Below are positions 27,899-36,395 of a DNA stretch of 64,000 nt, one piece after another. Source of the stretch: an uncultured Clostridia bacterium (GTDB taxonomy: Bacteria > Bacillota > Clostridia > TANB77 > CAG-508); contig CAKPHJ010000002.1 in NCBI GenBank assembly GCA_934157205.1, forward strand, positions 21,623 through 85,622. Direction: 5' to 3'. Below the pieces are notes generated by a model that saw only the letters and a list, made by a program, of their open reading frames with translations, was not told the origin of the DNA and ran no database searches. The position numbers and the translations under genes were made by a program. The first letter of the stretch is position 1. Each line of letters opens with the position of its first letter.

Positions 27899-28480
27899 CT
27901 ATTGATATTTTTGTAGCAAATATTTTTTTGTTTTTTCTAATGCTATTTTTCTAGCACTTATTTTATTTTTTTCATCATGAGATAATTCAGCTAATGTTTT
28001 TCCATTTTCTAATTCAAATAATTCATCAAAACCAAATCCATTTTTTCCTTTTAATTTTTCAGCTACAAATCCATTTAATATACCTGTTTCACAAACTGTA
28101 TTTTTTCCATCTGACAAAGCTATAGCACATATAAATTTTATTTTTCTTTTTTGAATTGGCACATTTTTTAATTTTTCTAATAATTCTAAATTTCTTTCCT
28201 TGTCTGAGCCTTTAAACCATCTTTTAGTTAAAACTCCTGGAAATCCATTTAAATATTCAATTTCTATTCCTGAATCATCTGCAATACATTTTTTTCCTTT
28301 AGTAAATTTAGAAATTATTTCTGCTTTTTTTATTGCATTTTCTTCAAATGTTTTTCCATCTTCTTTTATATCTATATTTATACCTATGTCTTTCATGGAT
28401 ACAATTTTAAAGCAATCTAGTATTTCTTGTGCTTCTCTTATTTTATCTTTATTATTTGATGCAATAACTATTTCTTCCAT
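27899..28480 (-). CDS. rdgB: XTP/dITP pyrophosphatase (RdgB/HAM1)
   Basis: 193 aa. SNNKDKIREA, the metal site DDSGIEIEYLNGFPGV, and GFGFDELFELENGKTLAELSHDEKN are the family motifs. It removes deaminated purine nucleoside triphosphates from the pool. First gene of a two-gene unit with birA. Confidence 0.93.
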   Translation of the reverse strand: MEEIVIASNNKDKIREAQEILDCFKIVSMKDIGINIDIKEDGKTFEENAIKKAEIISKFTKGKKCIADDSGIEIEYLNGFPGVLTKRWFKGSDKERNLELLEKLKNVPIQKRKIKFICAIALSDGKNTVCETGILNGFVAEKLKGKNGFGFDELFELENGKTLAELSHDEKNKISARKIALEKTKKYLLQKYQ

Positions 28481-28586
28481 ATTATTTTCTCCATATTTGA
28501 TTATATTTTTTCATATTTTTTATTTCTTAATTTTTTCTACATTTTATCACATTTAATATTTTTATACTAGTATATTTACAATTTTA

Positions 28587-28595
28587 TGTTATAAT
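28587..28595 (+). promoter_or_regulatory. Extended -10 promoter upstream of the DUF3592/DUF2207-like gene
   Basis: TGTTATAAT, an extended -10, lies about 120 bases before the ATG at 28716. No clear -35 is seen. A weak hairpin (ACACCTTTCT with AGAAAGATGT, about 28605-28642) follows in the leader. Confidence 0.5.
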
Positions 28596-28715
28596 ATACT
28601 AAAAACACCTTTCTGGCTGATGCTTATTAGTTAGAAAGATGTTAAATTTTTTATTATTTTATGATAAAATCTGAAATTTTTGAAATGTATTGTATTAAAA
28701 GGAAGGTGTATTGAT

Positions 28716-30189
28716 ATGGAAATTGAAAATTCTAATGAAAATCAACAACAAAAAAAATTAAAAATAACATTAATTATAATTGGTATATTATTAATTTATT
28801 CATCTTTAAGAAGTTATTATTATTCATATAAAATGGAGGAAAACTATGAATTGGAAGGTTGGCAAACAGCAACAGCTACTTGTATACAAGAAGATCCTTA
28901 TTATAGCCTTGAGGGTAATACCCAATATAAAAGAACATACCTTTATATTGTATCTGGACAGGAATATACTCTTAACTCTTGTGAGTTTAATATCTTCCCA
29001 TATAAGTTAATAAAATATGACTCTAGCAATCCTCACATAGCAAAAATTTATAAAAAAAATAATATTGAAATAGTTATTTTTTTTATTGGCTTAATATGTT
29101 TATTTAGTCCTCTTATATTAAAATTTATAGGTATTAAAAAAATAAATGAATTAAAGTATAAAATTTTAAACATGTCTAAAAGAAATATTATTAAAATAAC
29201 AAGAATATGTTTTTATGGATACATGGGACTTTCATTGATATTTGTATTAAGAGAAACTTTTTTTACACCTAATTGGAATCAACTTGTAACACAATATTCT
29301 CAATCAGAAATAATTTTAGAATGTGCTATTTCTATTATAGTACGGTGTATTTTTAAAAAATATACCTGTCATTTTATTATATTTAGGATTTAGTTTTGGC
29401 ATTAAAAGATTTAAAAAAGATAAACTTTCAGAAATAAATTTCAAAAAATATAAAGCCTATTATAGAGATATATTAGAAAATTATTCTCCAGCAGAATTAA
29501 GCTATATTGATAAATTTGAAATATTACCTCAAAACGATATTGCTGCCACACTATTGTCATTAGAATTAAATAAAAATATTTATCTAGGCAATAAAATACA
29601 GATTAATAATACTTCTACTGAAAATATATCAAGTAATGAAAAATATATTTTAGATAGTATAGAAGATGGTATAATAACTGATCTTAATGAAACTGAGTTC
29701 ACAACAAAAGTTAAAGAAGATGCTATAAGAAATGGATTATTAACAGATGCAAAAATTGAATGGAAAAAATTTACAATTTTTTTTAAATTTTATCTATCTT
29801 TTATGTTTATAATGAATGTTATTTGTATACCTTTATTTATTGATCTTTTTATTAATCCAGCTAATCTAACTAGATGGAAAATATTTATGTTGATTCTTGC
29901 CATATCATTAATACTATATTTACCATTTTCTATATGCATGTATTTTACTACATATATGTTAAAAATAAAAAATAATAATTATGTTAGAACAAAAAAAGGT
30001 GAAGAATTAAATGAAAAATTAGAAGGATTAAAAAATTATTTAAAAGATTATTCAAATATACATGAAAAAGATGAAAATAGCTTAACTTTATGGGAAGATT
30101 ATTTAATATATTCTGTAATATTTAATCAAAACACTAAAGTAACCAAAAATTTATGGAATAAATATATACATACATATTTAAAATGCTAA
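28716..30189 (+). CDS. DUF3592/DUF2207-like membrane protein, read through a +1 frameshift at CGG
   Basis: Skipping C 29343 joins two ORFs into a 490 aa protein. Start ATG 28716 follows AAGGAAGG. Order: helix (KITLIIIGILLIYSS), outside domain like DUF3592 (GWQTATATCIQED, TYLYIVSGQEYTLNSCEF), helix, then two more helices, the second formed across the join (SIIVGVFLKNIPVILLYLGF), and a C-terminal part like DUF2207 proteins (LPQNDIAATLLSLELNKNIYL, two helices, LWEDYLIYSVIFNQ). The unshifted frame ends 16 codons after CGG. There is no ribosome binding site at the second ORF's first ATG/TTG. Function unknown. Confidence 0.82.
29343..29345 (+). other. CGG +1 frameshift site in the DUF3592/DUF2207-like gene
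   Basis: ATT ATA GTA CGG TGT: CGG is in frame (codon 210). Skipping the C gives GTA GGT GTA TTT (Val-Gly-Val-Phe) and continues the membrane helix. Confidence 0.85.
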
Positions 30190-30272
30190 TATGGGAATAG
30201 GAGCAAAACCTAATATAAAAAAAAAAAGAAACCTCTTGCGAGGAAAAGAAATAATTTTCTTTTTTTACTTTG

Positions 30273-30641
30273 TTATTTTTTTTCATCCCTACTTGATTTT
30301 GATTTGGCTGGGTATAAACATACTCCAAATGCCATAATTTGATAGGCTATATAGAAGTCTATACCAAATAGTTTGGTAGCTACCCAACTTGCAAAAAGTT
30401 CAATTATTATGTATCCTGCAATGAGGAATAACAGGATAAACGAGGCTTTATTAGCATATTCCTCAGTATCATTTTTCTTTCCTAAAATCATGAGATATAT
30501 GATACTTGCTAATGTAATACATATTGCTGATGCTACATCAATTATCACAAATGCCTTTCCCTGCCCAGTCCAACCTAAAAAATCAGAAACAAAGTAGCTC
30601 AATCCAAAGCAAGCAATCCACAAAGCGACTTTTTTCAACAT
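30273..30641 (-). CDS. Small four-helix membrane protein (unknown)
   Basis: 122 aa from ATG 30641 (MLKKVALWIACFGLSY), 8 bases after AGGAGG; an ATG two codons earlier is too close to the site. Four predicted membrane helices and a charged C-terminal tail (KSKSSRDEKK). I do not recognise a family. It marks the left edge of the accessory island, whose genes share strong AGGAGG sites and little resemblance to their chromosomal neighbours. Confidence 0.6.
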   Translation of the reverse strand: MLKKVALWIACFGLSYFVSDFLGWTGQGKAFVIIDVASAICITLASIIYLMILGKKNDTEEYANKASFILLFLIAGYIIIELFASWVATKLFGIDFYIAYQIMAFGVCLYPAKSKSSRDEKK

Positions 30642-30647
30642 ATTCAT

Positions 30648-31090
30648 GTCCTCCTATTTCTTTATTGCTGTTTTCTTGTTATATATGTCAAACCAAAAAG
30701 TAAGAGGTTATTTCCTCCACCAATTAGTGAACATAGGAATTAAATATATTAAAAACTTTATTTAAATATATTATACCATAGTTTAACATAAAATTCAAGA
30801 TTTTATTAGGATTAATTATGAATTTTCCCTAATTTTCTGTAAAATTTTATGACTTACTATTAAATCTGTTGTATAATCTATATCTTCTTCGTTTATCTCT
30901 TTTTTTAATTTGTTAACTATTTCATTTAGTTCTTATATTGTTGAAAATTCTTTGTTATAAACTTTAAGTTTATCTATCATTTTTTCTACACATTTCACTT
31001 TTACATTGAAAAATGTATACTCTTAAATTAAACTTTTTTAATACAATGTAGCCTATTCCTTTTACAGAATAAGCTACATTGTAGAAATTA
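30648..31090. other. Intergenic region with a decayed minus-strand ORF
   Basis: 443 bases without an intact gene. A hairpin at about 31042-31083 (CAATGTAGC...GCTACATTG) lies below the next gene. The rest is AT-rich and includes the remnant listed at 30816-30980. Confidence 0.4.
30816..30980 (-). pseudogene. Remnant of a small helical protein with an internal stop
   Basis: From ATG 30980 the frame reads MIDKLKVYNKEFSTI, then TAA (30933-30935), then ELNEIVNKLKKEINEEDID and a tail ending at 30816. Lysine/glutamate-rich and coding-like on both sides of the stop, so a decayed gene is likely. The tail is loosely reminiscent of small Spo0E-type regulators but this is not supported enough to name it. 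Confidence 0.35.
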
Positions 31091-31531
31091 CTATTTACTT
31101 TTCAACTCTTCCATAATCCACTCACAAGCTTCGAACTTTACACCATTTTTCTTTTTGCCTCTTTTCTCGAATTTGAATCGAATATATGTGTCGTACGGAA
31201 ATTCGTAGCACTCACCATCCTTGAGAGATGGAAGTTCAAGCAATACTTCTGCCATATTTTTATTGGCATCTTCCATAATCGTCCCCATAGGTCCTCTCGT
31301 TTCATAATCGTACGTGTATTCAACGATTCCTCCATCTTTCATCTCTTTCATTTTGGAGACTAAATGTCTCTTGAAAGCCCTCTTAAATATTGTTTTGGTT
31401 TCATCGTCTGTCTCCTTATGATCAAACTCATTAGTAAATGATGCTACTGCCCCCTCTGGTACATATGCCCCTTCTTTTTCGGTCACACGTAAAAAAAGAC
31501 AACTTGCCATTGCGTTCAGTAATTTCTCCAT
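31091..31531 (-). CDS. Unknown 146 aa island protein
   Basis: I recognise no family. Soluble, charged protein with LPSLKDGECYEFPYDTYIRFKFEKRG and a tryptophan near the C-terminus. AGGAGG is 7 bases before the ATG. Base composition is clearly richer in G and C than the flanking chromosome, which suggests acquisition from elsewhere. It stands alone between two gene-free stretches of about 450 bases. Confidence 0.55.
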   Translation of the reverse strand: MEKLLNAMASCLFLRVTEKEGAYVPEGAVASFTNEFDHKETDDETKTIFKRAFKRHLVSKMKEMKDGGIVEYTYDYETRGPMGTIMEDANKNMAEVLLELPSLKDGECYEFPYDTYIRFKFEKRGKKKNGVKFEACEWIMEELKSK

Positions 31532-31981
31532 AATAATTCCTCCTAAATTATGATTGATTTTTTGTGTCCTGCACCACTTGGTGCAATGGGAATATATTCA
31601 TAAATACTGTACATATTTATATTAGCATATTTTACATAAAATTGCAACTATTTTTCGTATAATTGCTAGATATAAAGCTTATGGAAAAGAATTTTTTTCA
31701 TAGGAACAGAAATAGACACCCAAAACATACTATTACTTAGGAATTACTCCAACAAGTCATTGAGCTTTATGTATCAATGTTAATTTTTGATTCAATCTTA
31801 TACTTTTATTATTTTTTGCTTTTGAACAACATTCTTGTTTGTAACAACAATTACTACACACTCCTCACATTCTAAGGTGTTTTTTATACTAAAAAAGAGA
31901 GATTTGAACTAAAATCTTAACTCAAACCTCTTTTTTCTTTTTAATTTTTTACTTTTTACAACACTAGATTCCTTGCGATTT
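31532..31981. other. Gene-free stretch in the island
   Basis: 450 bases. I see no ORF with a ribosome binding site. A bidirectional terminator-like stem (AAAAAAGAG... with CTCTTTTTT) at about 31893-31937 lies below the next minus-strand gene. The middle part (31660-31800) may be decayed coding sequence but cannot be assigned. Confidence 0.35.
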
Positions 31982-32347
31982 CTACCTTATCATTCTCACC
32001 TCATTACATATATCAATCAACTTGTCCTTCTTGATATTCACAATATCATTTCCGTCCGTAAGCACTCCAAGTTTATCATAATATTTTAGTGCTTCGTTTA
32101 TCATTTTTTCAAACTCAAGACCAGCTTCGTTAGTATCAGTGACTTTCACTTGATACTTCCAATATTTCAGCTCATCTTTTCTTTTTAAAGGTTCTTTTTT
32201 TTGGTTCTCCTTATATTCTTCGTACAATTTTGTGATTGAAATAGCTCTTACCAAAAAATCATACAGTGATAATGTCATCTTAATGACTACAATAGCAGTC
32301 GAAAAGATACCTACAATGATGAAACTTGCAAAGAACTGTTGTAACAT
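31982..32347 (-). CDS. Unknown single-helix membrane protein
   Basis: 121 aa. An N-terminal membrane helix (FASFIIVGIFSTAIVVIKMTL) and a charged helical domain ending in NIKKDKLIDICNEVRMIR. AGGAGG lies 8 bases before the ATG. No family recognised; could be a small immunity or phage-type accessory protein. GC content is above that of the neighbouring chromosome. Confidence 0.5.
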   Translation of the reverse strand: MLQQFFASFIIVGIFSTAIVVIKMTLSLYDFLVRAISITKLYEEYKENQKKEPLKRKDELKYWKYQVKVTDTNEAGLEFEKMINEALKYYDKLGVLTDGNDIVNIKKDKLIDICNEVRMIR

Positions 32348-32822
32348 AAAAATAACCTCCTGCCATATTCCTTGCGGTTACGAGCCAAAGCTCTGATACA
32401 AATTGTTTACTTTTTTATTATACCATATTATATTGAATAAAGCAAGTTTCAATGAGTGGCTGCAGTAATAACGAATATAAAATTTTTTTTAGAAATTTAA
32501 ATAATTTTGACCAACTGTTTTTCGCATTTCAGTTATATCAAGGCTTTTAAGCCTTTTCTTTTTTTGCAAAAAGCCCGCAAAGTCCCTAGGGATGCAAAAT
32601 ATTTTTTTGGACATTTTCAACGTTCTTTTATATAATACAATCAACTAATAATTAGTTTTTTGTCGAAGCGCATTTGTATTTTTATATTAATTATTTTTAT
32701 GTCTATAAGTTTATGGGTTAGGTGGGCATAGAATATTCTGCAAAATACTTTTACGCTTCCATATTTTTGCCTGAAATCCCCACATATGTTTGAATGCTCT
32801 ATTATTTGTAGTACTATGTGTG
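32348..32822. other. Gene-poor stretch with a plus-strand terminator-like hairpin
   Basis: 475 bases. AAGGCTTTTAAGCCTT at 32540-32555 followed by a T-run looks like a plus-strand terminator, although no plus-strand gene precedes it. A 67-codon ORF at 32641-32844 has no ribosome binding site and is not called. Confidence 0.35.
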
Positions 32823-33092
32823 TTAATTTGTTATCCACATCCACACACTATCTTTTCCCGTTTTTTTATCTTCATTATTTATCATTTCATTCATTATTGA
32901 TATTGCCATTCCATTTGCTACTAGCTTTAAATCCAACATTGATAAATACCAACTAGTTTTTCCTTCTCTTGTTTCACTTAGCCATTCTTTACTTATTTCA
33001 TAATGTGCTTTTTGAAATTTTCCTTCGCTAAAAAACATTAACATTTCAGACATAATTAGATATCTCATTGTATAGTACTTTCTTTTTCGCAT
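32823..33092 (-). CDS. Doubtful 89 aa ORF
   Basis: Reads MRKRKYYTMRYLIMSEMLMFF... to WMWITN. The composition is protein-like (helical, with EGKTSWYLSMLDLKLVANGMA), but no good ribosome binding site stands before any ATG. It may be the remaining piece of a decayed gene that continued into the overlapping frame at 32641-32844. Confidence 0.3.
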   Translation of the reverse strand: MRKRKYYTMRYLIMSEMLMFFSEGKFQKAHYEISKEWLSETREGKTSWYLSMLDLKLVANGMAISIMNEMINNEDKKTGKDSVWMWITN

Positions 33093-33167
33093 ATCTTGTA
33101 ATATACCACCGTCCTTTGTTTTTTCTTATTTTATCATTTCTTTGCGAAAAAGTGAATTTCTTCCAAA

Positions 33168-33204
33168 AAAACACAATAAAATCTCATTGATTTTACTGTG
33201 TTTT
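33168..33204. terminator. Bidirectional terminator-like hairpin
   Basis: AAAACACAATAAAATC (33168-33183) pairs with GATTTTACTGTGTTTT (33189-33204), with T-runs on both strands. With the next hairpin it fills most of the gap between 33093 and 33454, which otherwise holds nothing I can support. Confidence 0.55.
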
Positions 33205-33336
33205 TTTTCATTGTTTTTATTCGTTATTACTGAAAACTTTCCCTTCTTCATATTAAAAAATAAATCGTTATTTTTTTGTGGTTACATTCTCTATTTACTC
33301 CGCCCCTATAAACTTGTAAATTACCAATTGTAAAAA

Positions 33337-33372
33337 ACACAGTATATACTTTCTATGAAGTATATACTGTGT
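33337..33372 (-). terminator. Terminator of the 33.4-34.4 kb island operon
   Basis: A perfect 15-base stem, ACACAGTATATACTT with AAGTATATACTGTGT, and a six-base loop. On the minus strand it is followed by six T's, below the gene ending at 33455. Confidence 0.7.
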
Positions 33373-33454
33373 CAGAAGGTGTTATATATAAAATCTCATG
33401 GCTCTTCCTGATATAAATAGGGCGAACCATCTGCTTTTAGCAGTATATAACCTC

Positions 33455-33664
33455 TTACTTTTGTTTTGACGGATTCCACCCGCACGTTTCGCAAGGTTTG
33501 CTTTTGTCAAGTTGCAAATGACCGCAGATAGGGCATAAATACTGATACTTTTCTCCCACAAATTCAAACTTTTCATCGTGGTCAATTCGGAAAGTAAAGC
33601 ACGAGATGCCGCCACCTCTTTTGTGTCGATACCTATATAGTTTTTCTGCTTTCCACTTTTTCAT
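33455..33664 (-). CDS. Small zinc-ribbon protein
   Basis: 69 aa from ATG 33664, overlapping the stop of the lipoprotein gene (ATGA). Two CxxC pairs, CPICGHLQLDKSKPCETCGW, form a rubredoxin-like zinc ribbon at the C-terminus after a basic beta-rich part (FRIDHDEKFEFVGEKYQYL). GGGGGA lies 8 bases upstream. Partner and role unknown. Last gene of a three-gene island operon. Confidence 0.55.
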   Translation of the reverse strand: MKKWKAEKLYRYRHKRGGGISCFTFRIDHDEKFEFVGEKYQYLCPICGHLQLDKSKPCETCGWNPSKQK

Positions 33665-33951
33665 TTTTCCAAATCCCCCGCAACAATGTGTGTAAACATC
33701 CGGTCGGCAACATGTACAGCATGTTGGGCTTTGCGCCATTCTGCCGTGTCTGTTTTTGTGCTAAACATAACATCGTATACCAGTTTTGTCCGACCCCAAT
33801 CAGCTATTTCCACAAACCTCTTTTCTGATTCACTCAGAATGTATTGATCTGGGTCTGTCTCCCCAGATTCACTCGGGGAGCAACCACACAGACTAGCAAG
33901 TAAGCATACCGCTATAATAATTGCTTCAATAATCCGTTTCTTAATCTTCAT
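33661..33951 (-). CDS. Small lipoprotein with in-frame CGG codons
   Basis: 96 aa from ATG 33951, 5 bases after AAGGAGG. Signal peptide RRII-type basic start, hydrophobic IIIAVCLLASL and lipobox Cys (LASLCGC), then a short soluble domain (SEKRFVEIADWGRTKL). Three in-frame CGG codons (33934-33936, 33790-33792, 33700-33702) are needed as sense codons, unlike in the chromosomal genes here; if CGG shifts the frame in this host, the gene would not give this product. It sits between two coupled genes. Confidence 0.55.
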   Translation of the reverse strand: MKIKKRIIEAIIIAVCLLASLCGCSPSESGETDPDQYILSESEKRFVEIADWGRTKLVYDVMFSTKTDTAEWRKAQHAVHVADRMFTHIVAGDLEK

Positions 33952-33961
33952 GTTTTCCTCC

Positions 33962-34447
33962 TTATTTCTCACACTCCCACGGAAACAATGGAATAAGTAT
34001 ATATTTTACCTCACTATCATTTGACGTAAACAGCACTCTAGAAAGCTCGCTGTTTGTAGACCAAACAGTATATAAAGCATCGTTATCGCCAATATCTTTC
34101 ATAACAATACCTAACACATCCCTGTTTACAAAATGCCTCGTACCTGAACTAGATTCCAAAATTGTATAACCGCCGTACCTATTCTCTCCCGTTGTGCAAT
34201 TAATCCGTTCATCCACTCCATGTGGATTTTCATTTTCGCGTAAATTAAACATATCAGATATTTCTATCCTCATGTCACTGCACATAAAACGGAAAGCGTG
34301 TGGATTCAGCATACAATCCTCTGCCTTTCTCAGGTATCCTACCACGTTGTTTAACCAGAAAAAAGCCCGTCCATCATCCAGTATCGTTGCATAGACATCT
34401 TCGCCTTTGCTTCTTTGTTCTAAGAAAAATTTTTCTAGTTCTCTCAC
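33962..34447 (-). CDS. Unknown 161 aa island protein
   Basis: Starts with GTG 34447 (VRELEKFFLEQR...); only a weak ribosome binding site is visible. Soluble, with RAFFWLNNVVGYLRKAEDC and GYTILESSSGTRHFVNRDVLG. No family recognised. G+C is the highest of any gene in the window, and one in-frame CGG (34205-34207, Asp-Glu-Arg-Ile) is used as sense. It is first in the three-gene operon with the lipoprotein and zinc-ribbon genes. Confidence 0.5.
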   Translation of the reverse strand: MRELEKFFLEQRSKGEDVYATILDDGRAFFWLNNVVGYLRKAEDCMLNPHAFRFMCSDMRIEISDMFNLRENENPHGVDERINCTTGENRYGGYTILESSSGTRHFVNRDVLGIVMKDIGDNDALYTVWSTNSELSRVLFTSNDSEVKYILIPLFPWECEK

Positions 34448-34973
34448 GATCTGCTAACCTACTTTCTTTTTATTTTTTTACTAGATCTGTACGAAAAAAA
34501 TCTTACCCAATTGTTTTTTTCTTACCATTTCGTCTTTACAATGCCAGTTACTAACTCCGGCTGTTCCATTGTTTTATTATTATAGCATATTGCTATTAAC
34601 CACTAATCTTTACTTGGTTTCCTCCTATTGTATTGTTATTAAGTTACTTTTTCTGAAATTTTACCACACCTCTCTTTTGGTTTATGTACATATATAATTA
34701 CTGTACACTTTATTGCATTGTTTACATAATTTATATTAACACATATTTACTTAAATGTCAAATAAATCTAAACAAATTCAGTAATAAAATTTTGACACGG
34801 AAAATATTTGAATTATAAAAAAGAACATGTTCATGAAATATTAAAATCAGATACAATGAAGAAAAAAAGTGAAGATAAATTGGTTGAAAGAAAAGTTTTT
34901 AGATTATAAGAATAAGAGTGAAATATCAGAATATTTTTTTGATATTTCATCAAATCTATATTGAATTTTTTTA
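34448..34973. other. Gene-free stretch with a decayed plus-strand ORF
   Basis: 526 bases. On the plus strand, EHVHEILKSDTMKKKSEDK (about 34826-34882) and, in another frame, DYKNKSEISEYFFDISSNLY (about 34904-34963) look like two pieces of one broken gene separated by a frame change; there is no start or ribosome binding site. The rest is AT-rich with no feature I can support. Confidence 0.35.
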
Positions 34974-35135
34974 TCATTTTTTTTTTTGAAATTTTTTATC
35001 AATTTCATATTTACATTTACACATAGTAGAAAATGCCTCTTTTGTCTTATTGTTTAGTTTTACAAAACTATTATATAAAGCTAAAATATACATAATAATT
35101 AAAACAATAATTTCAATTATAATGTAAATCATCAT
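34974..35135 (-). pseudogene. Truncated LemA-family protein
   Basis: 53 codons from ATG 35135, 7 bases after AGGAGG. One membrane helix followed by LYNSFVKLNNKTKEAFSTM, the N-terminal signature of LemA proteins (normally about 185 aa). The frame then drifts into a lysine tail and stops at a run of A's. Most likely a decayed lemA; an intact small membrane protein derived from it is possible. Confidence 0.55.
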
Positions 35136-35338
35136 AATTTCACCTCCTAATAAATGCAGTTTATCATATTTTTAATTTTTTTAATATATTATGTGAAAAA
35201 TTTCTTTTTTAAGTATTGTAATAATTTTTATCTCTGATATAATTTATTTAATTGGCTAAATAAATTATTTGTTGGTATTGTCCTTTGAATAGAAATTTCG
35301 AAGGCTCCGTTATTCCATATAATTATAAGGAGGAGGCT

Positions 35339-35509
35339 ATGATAAAAATACTTTTAATATCAATTTTATCAATTTATGTAATTCTATGGTTTCTCACGGT
35401 CATCTATGACATTTATTATAATCATAATAATTTTATATTGTGTGTTATGGATATAATTCATGTAGCCTTTTGGCTGTGTATTCTCATAGCTATAGTCATC
35501 TGGTCATAA
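35339..35509 (+). CDS. Small two-helix membrane protein
   Basis: 56 aa from ATG 35339 with AAGGAGGAGG just upstream, so the start is clear and the longer upstream frame is not used. Two membrane helices (LLISILSIYVILWFLTVIY and VMDIIHVAFWLCILIAIVIW) joined by an Asn/His-rich turn. It is the only plus-strand gene of the island. Holin-like or toxin-like size and shape, but nothing proves such a role. Confidence 0.55.
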   Translation: MIKILLISILSIYVILWFLTVIYDIYYNHNNFILCVMDIIHVAFWLCILIAIVIWS

Positions 35510-35541
35510 AAGGAACTTTTTTATAGCCCCTATATAAAAAT

Positions 35542-35570
35542 AATCTAGTCCCACAATGTGGGACTAGATT
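35542..35570. terminator. Terminator between convergent island genes
   Basis: A perfect 14-base stem AATCTAGTCCCACA / TGTGGGACTAGATT with a one-base centre, placed between the convergent genes at 35339 and 35593. Confidence 0.65.
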
Positions 35571-35592
35571 GTTGATATTCATATTACCTTCT

Positions 35593-36270
35593 TTAATTTC
35601 GGCGGAATCTATTTCTTAGTTCTATCCGCTCCAATTCCTTAAGAGCTTCTATTGCCAGTTCCAGATTATCGCTTTGTGGTGGCATTGTTGTGAAATATTG
35701 AGCTAACTTTCCCATAAAATTGAACGGGAACATGGTGCGAAAAAACAAAGCAATTATAAACAATATCACTTCTGGTACTACATACCCCATATACATATAT
35801 ATGATAAAGCCTATTAACTGAGTTGTCATAAACGCAGAATATACCGTCATTCCTTTCATTTTGTCGCTTCTAGAAAAGCTGTCAGCTTCTCTCTCTGTAG
35901 GAATTCTTTGTAACTTCCTATAAGCTACAGACACCTTTGTTTCTGCCCCTGAATTTCTTAATTTTTCTTTACCACCCTTTCTTGCAACAACAATCGTTGC
36001 CATTATAAGAAAACAATATAAAAAAACTGGGACAAGATACCATACTGCTCCAATTATTTTTCTCTCGATCAATGGAAACAGTATAAACGCTTTCACAAGT
36101 ATAGGCATAAACCAAATTCCATATATCACCAACCAATCCTTCAAAGTCAGAATTTCTTTTCCATCTACAAGAGTGATACCTCCATTCTTATTCCTTATTG
36201 CTGTCACGCTTCGTTCTCCTGTGTAAAATGTAATCCGATCATTCTGTACACGTCCGCCAACTACTTTCAT
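35593..36270 (-). CDS. Unknown multi-helix membrane protein with in-frame CGG codons
   Basis: 225 aa from ATG 36270 (MKVVGGRVQNDRITFYTG), 10 bases after AGGAGG. A short beta-rich N-terminus is followed by about four membrane helices in two pairs (YGIWFMPILVKAFILFPLI; WYLVPVFLYCFLIMATIVV; later two) and a charged C-terminal tail. CGG is used in frame at 36235-36237 and 35626-35628. GC-richer than the chromosome; probably transferred from a CGG-using bacterium. Family not recognised. Confidence 0.5.
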   Translation of the reverse strand: MKVVGGRVQNDRITFYTGERSVTAIRNKNGGITLVDGKEILTLKDWLVIYGIWFMPILVKAFILFPLIERKIIGAVWYLVPVFLYCFLIMATIVVARKGGKEKLRNSGAETKVSVAYRKLQRIPTEREADSFSRSDKMKGMTVYSAFMTTQLIGFIIYMYMGYVVPEVILFIIALFFRTMFPFNFMGKLAQYFTTMPPQSDNLELAIEALKELERIELRNRFRRN

Positions 36271-36395
36271 AATATTAATACCTCCTAAATTTCTACAAGT
36301 TAGGTTATTAATAATTATTATACTGCATTTACATAAAAAAAGCAATACAATTACATAATTTTGTATGAAGAATTTACAAATTTAATTTCATATTT

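Noticed and set aside
32641..32844. 67-codon minus-strand ORF
   Set aside because: No ribosome binding site, and it overlaps the end of another doubtful ORF in a different frame.
34775..34830. A seventh CGG shift site in plus-strand TTG ACA CGG AAA upstream of the decayed ORF
   Set aside because: The upstream frame has no start, no ribosome binding site and no protein-like composition, so it cannot be counted.
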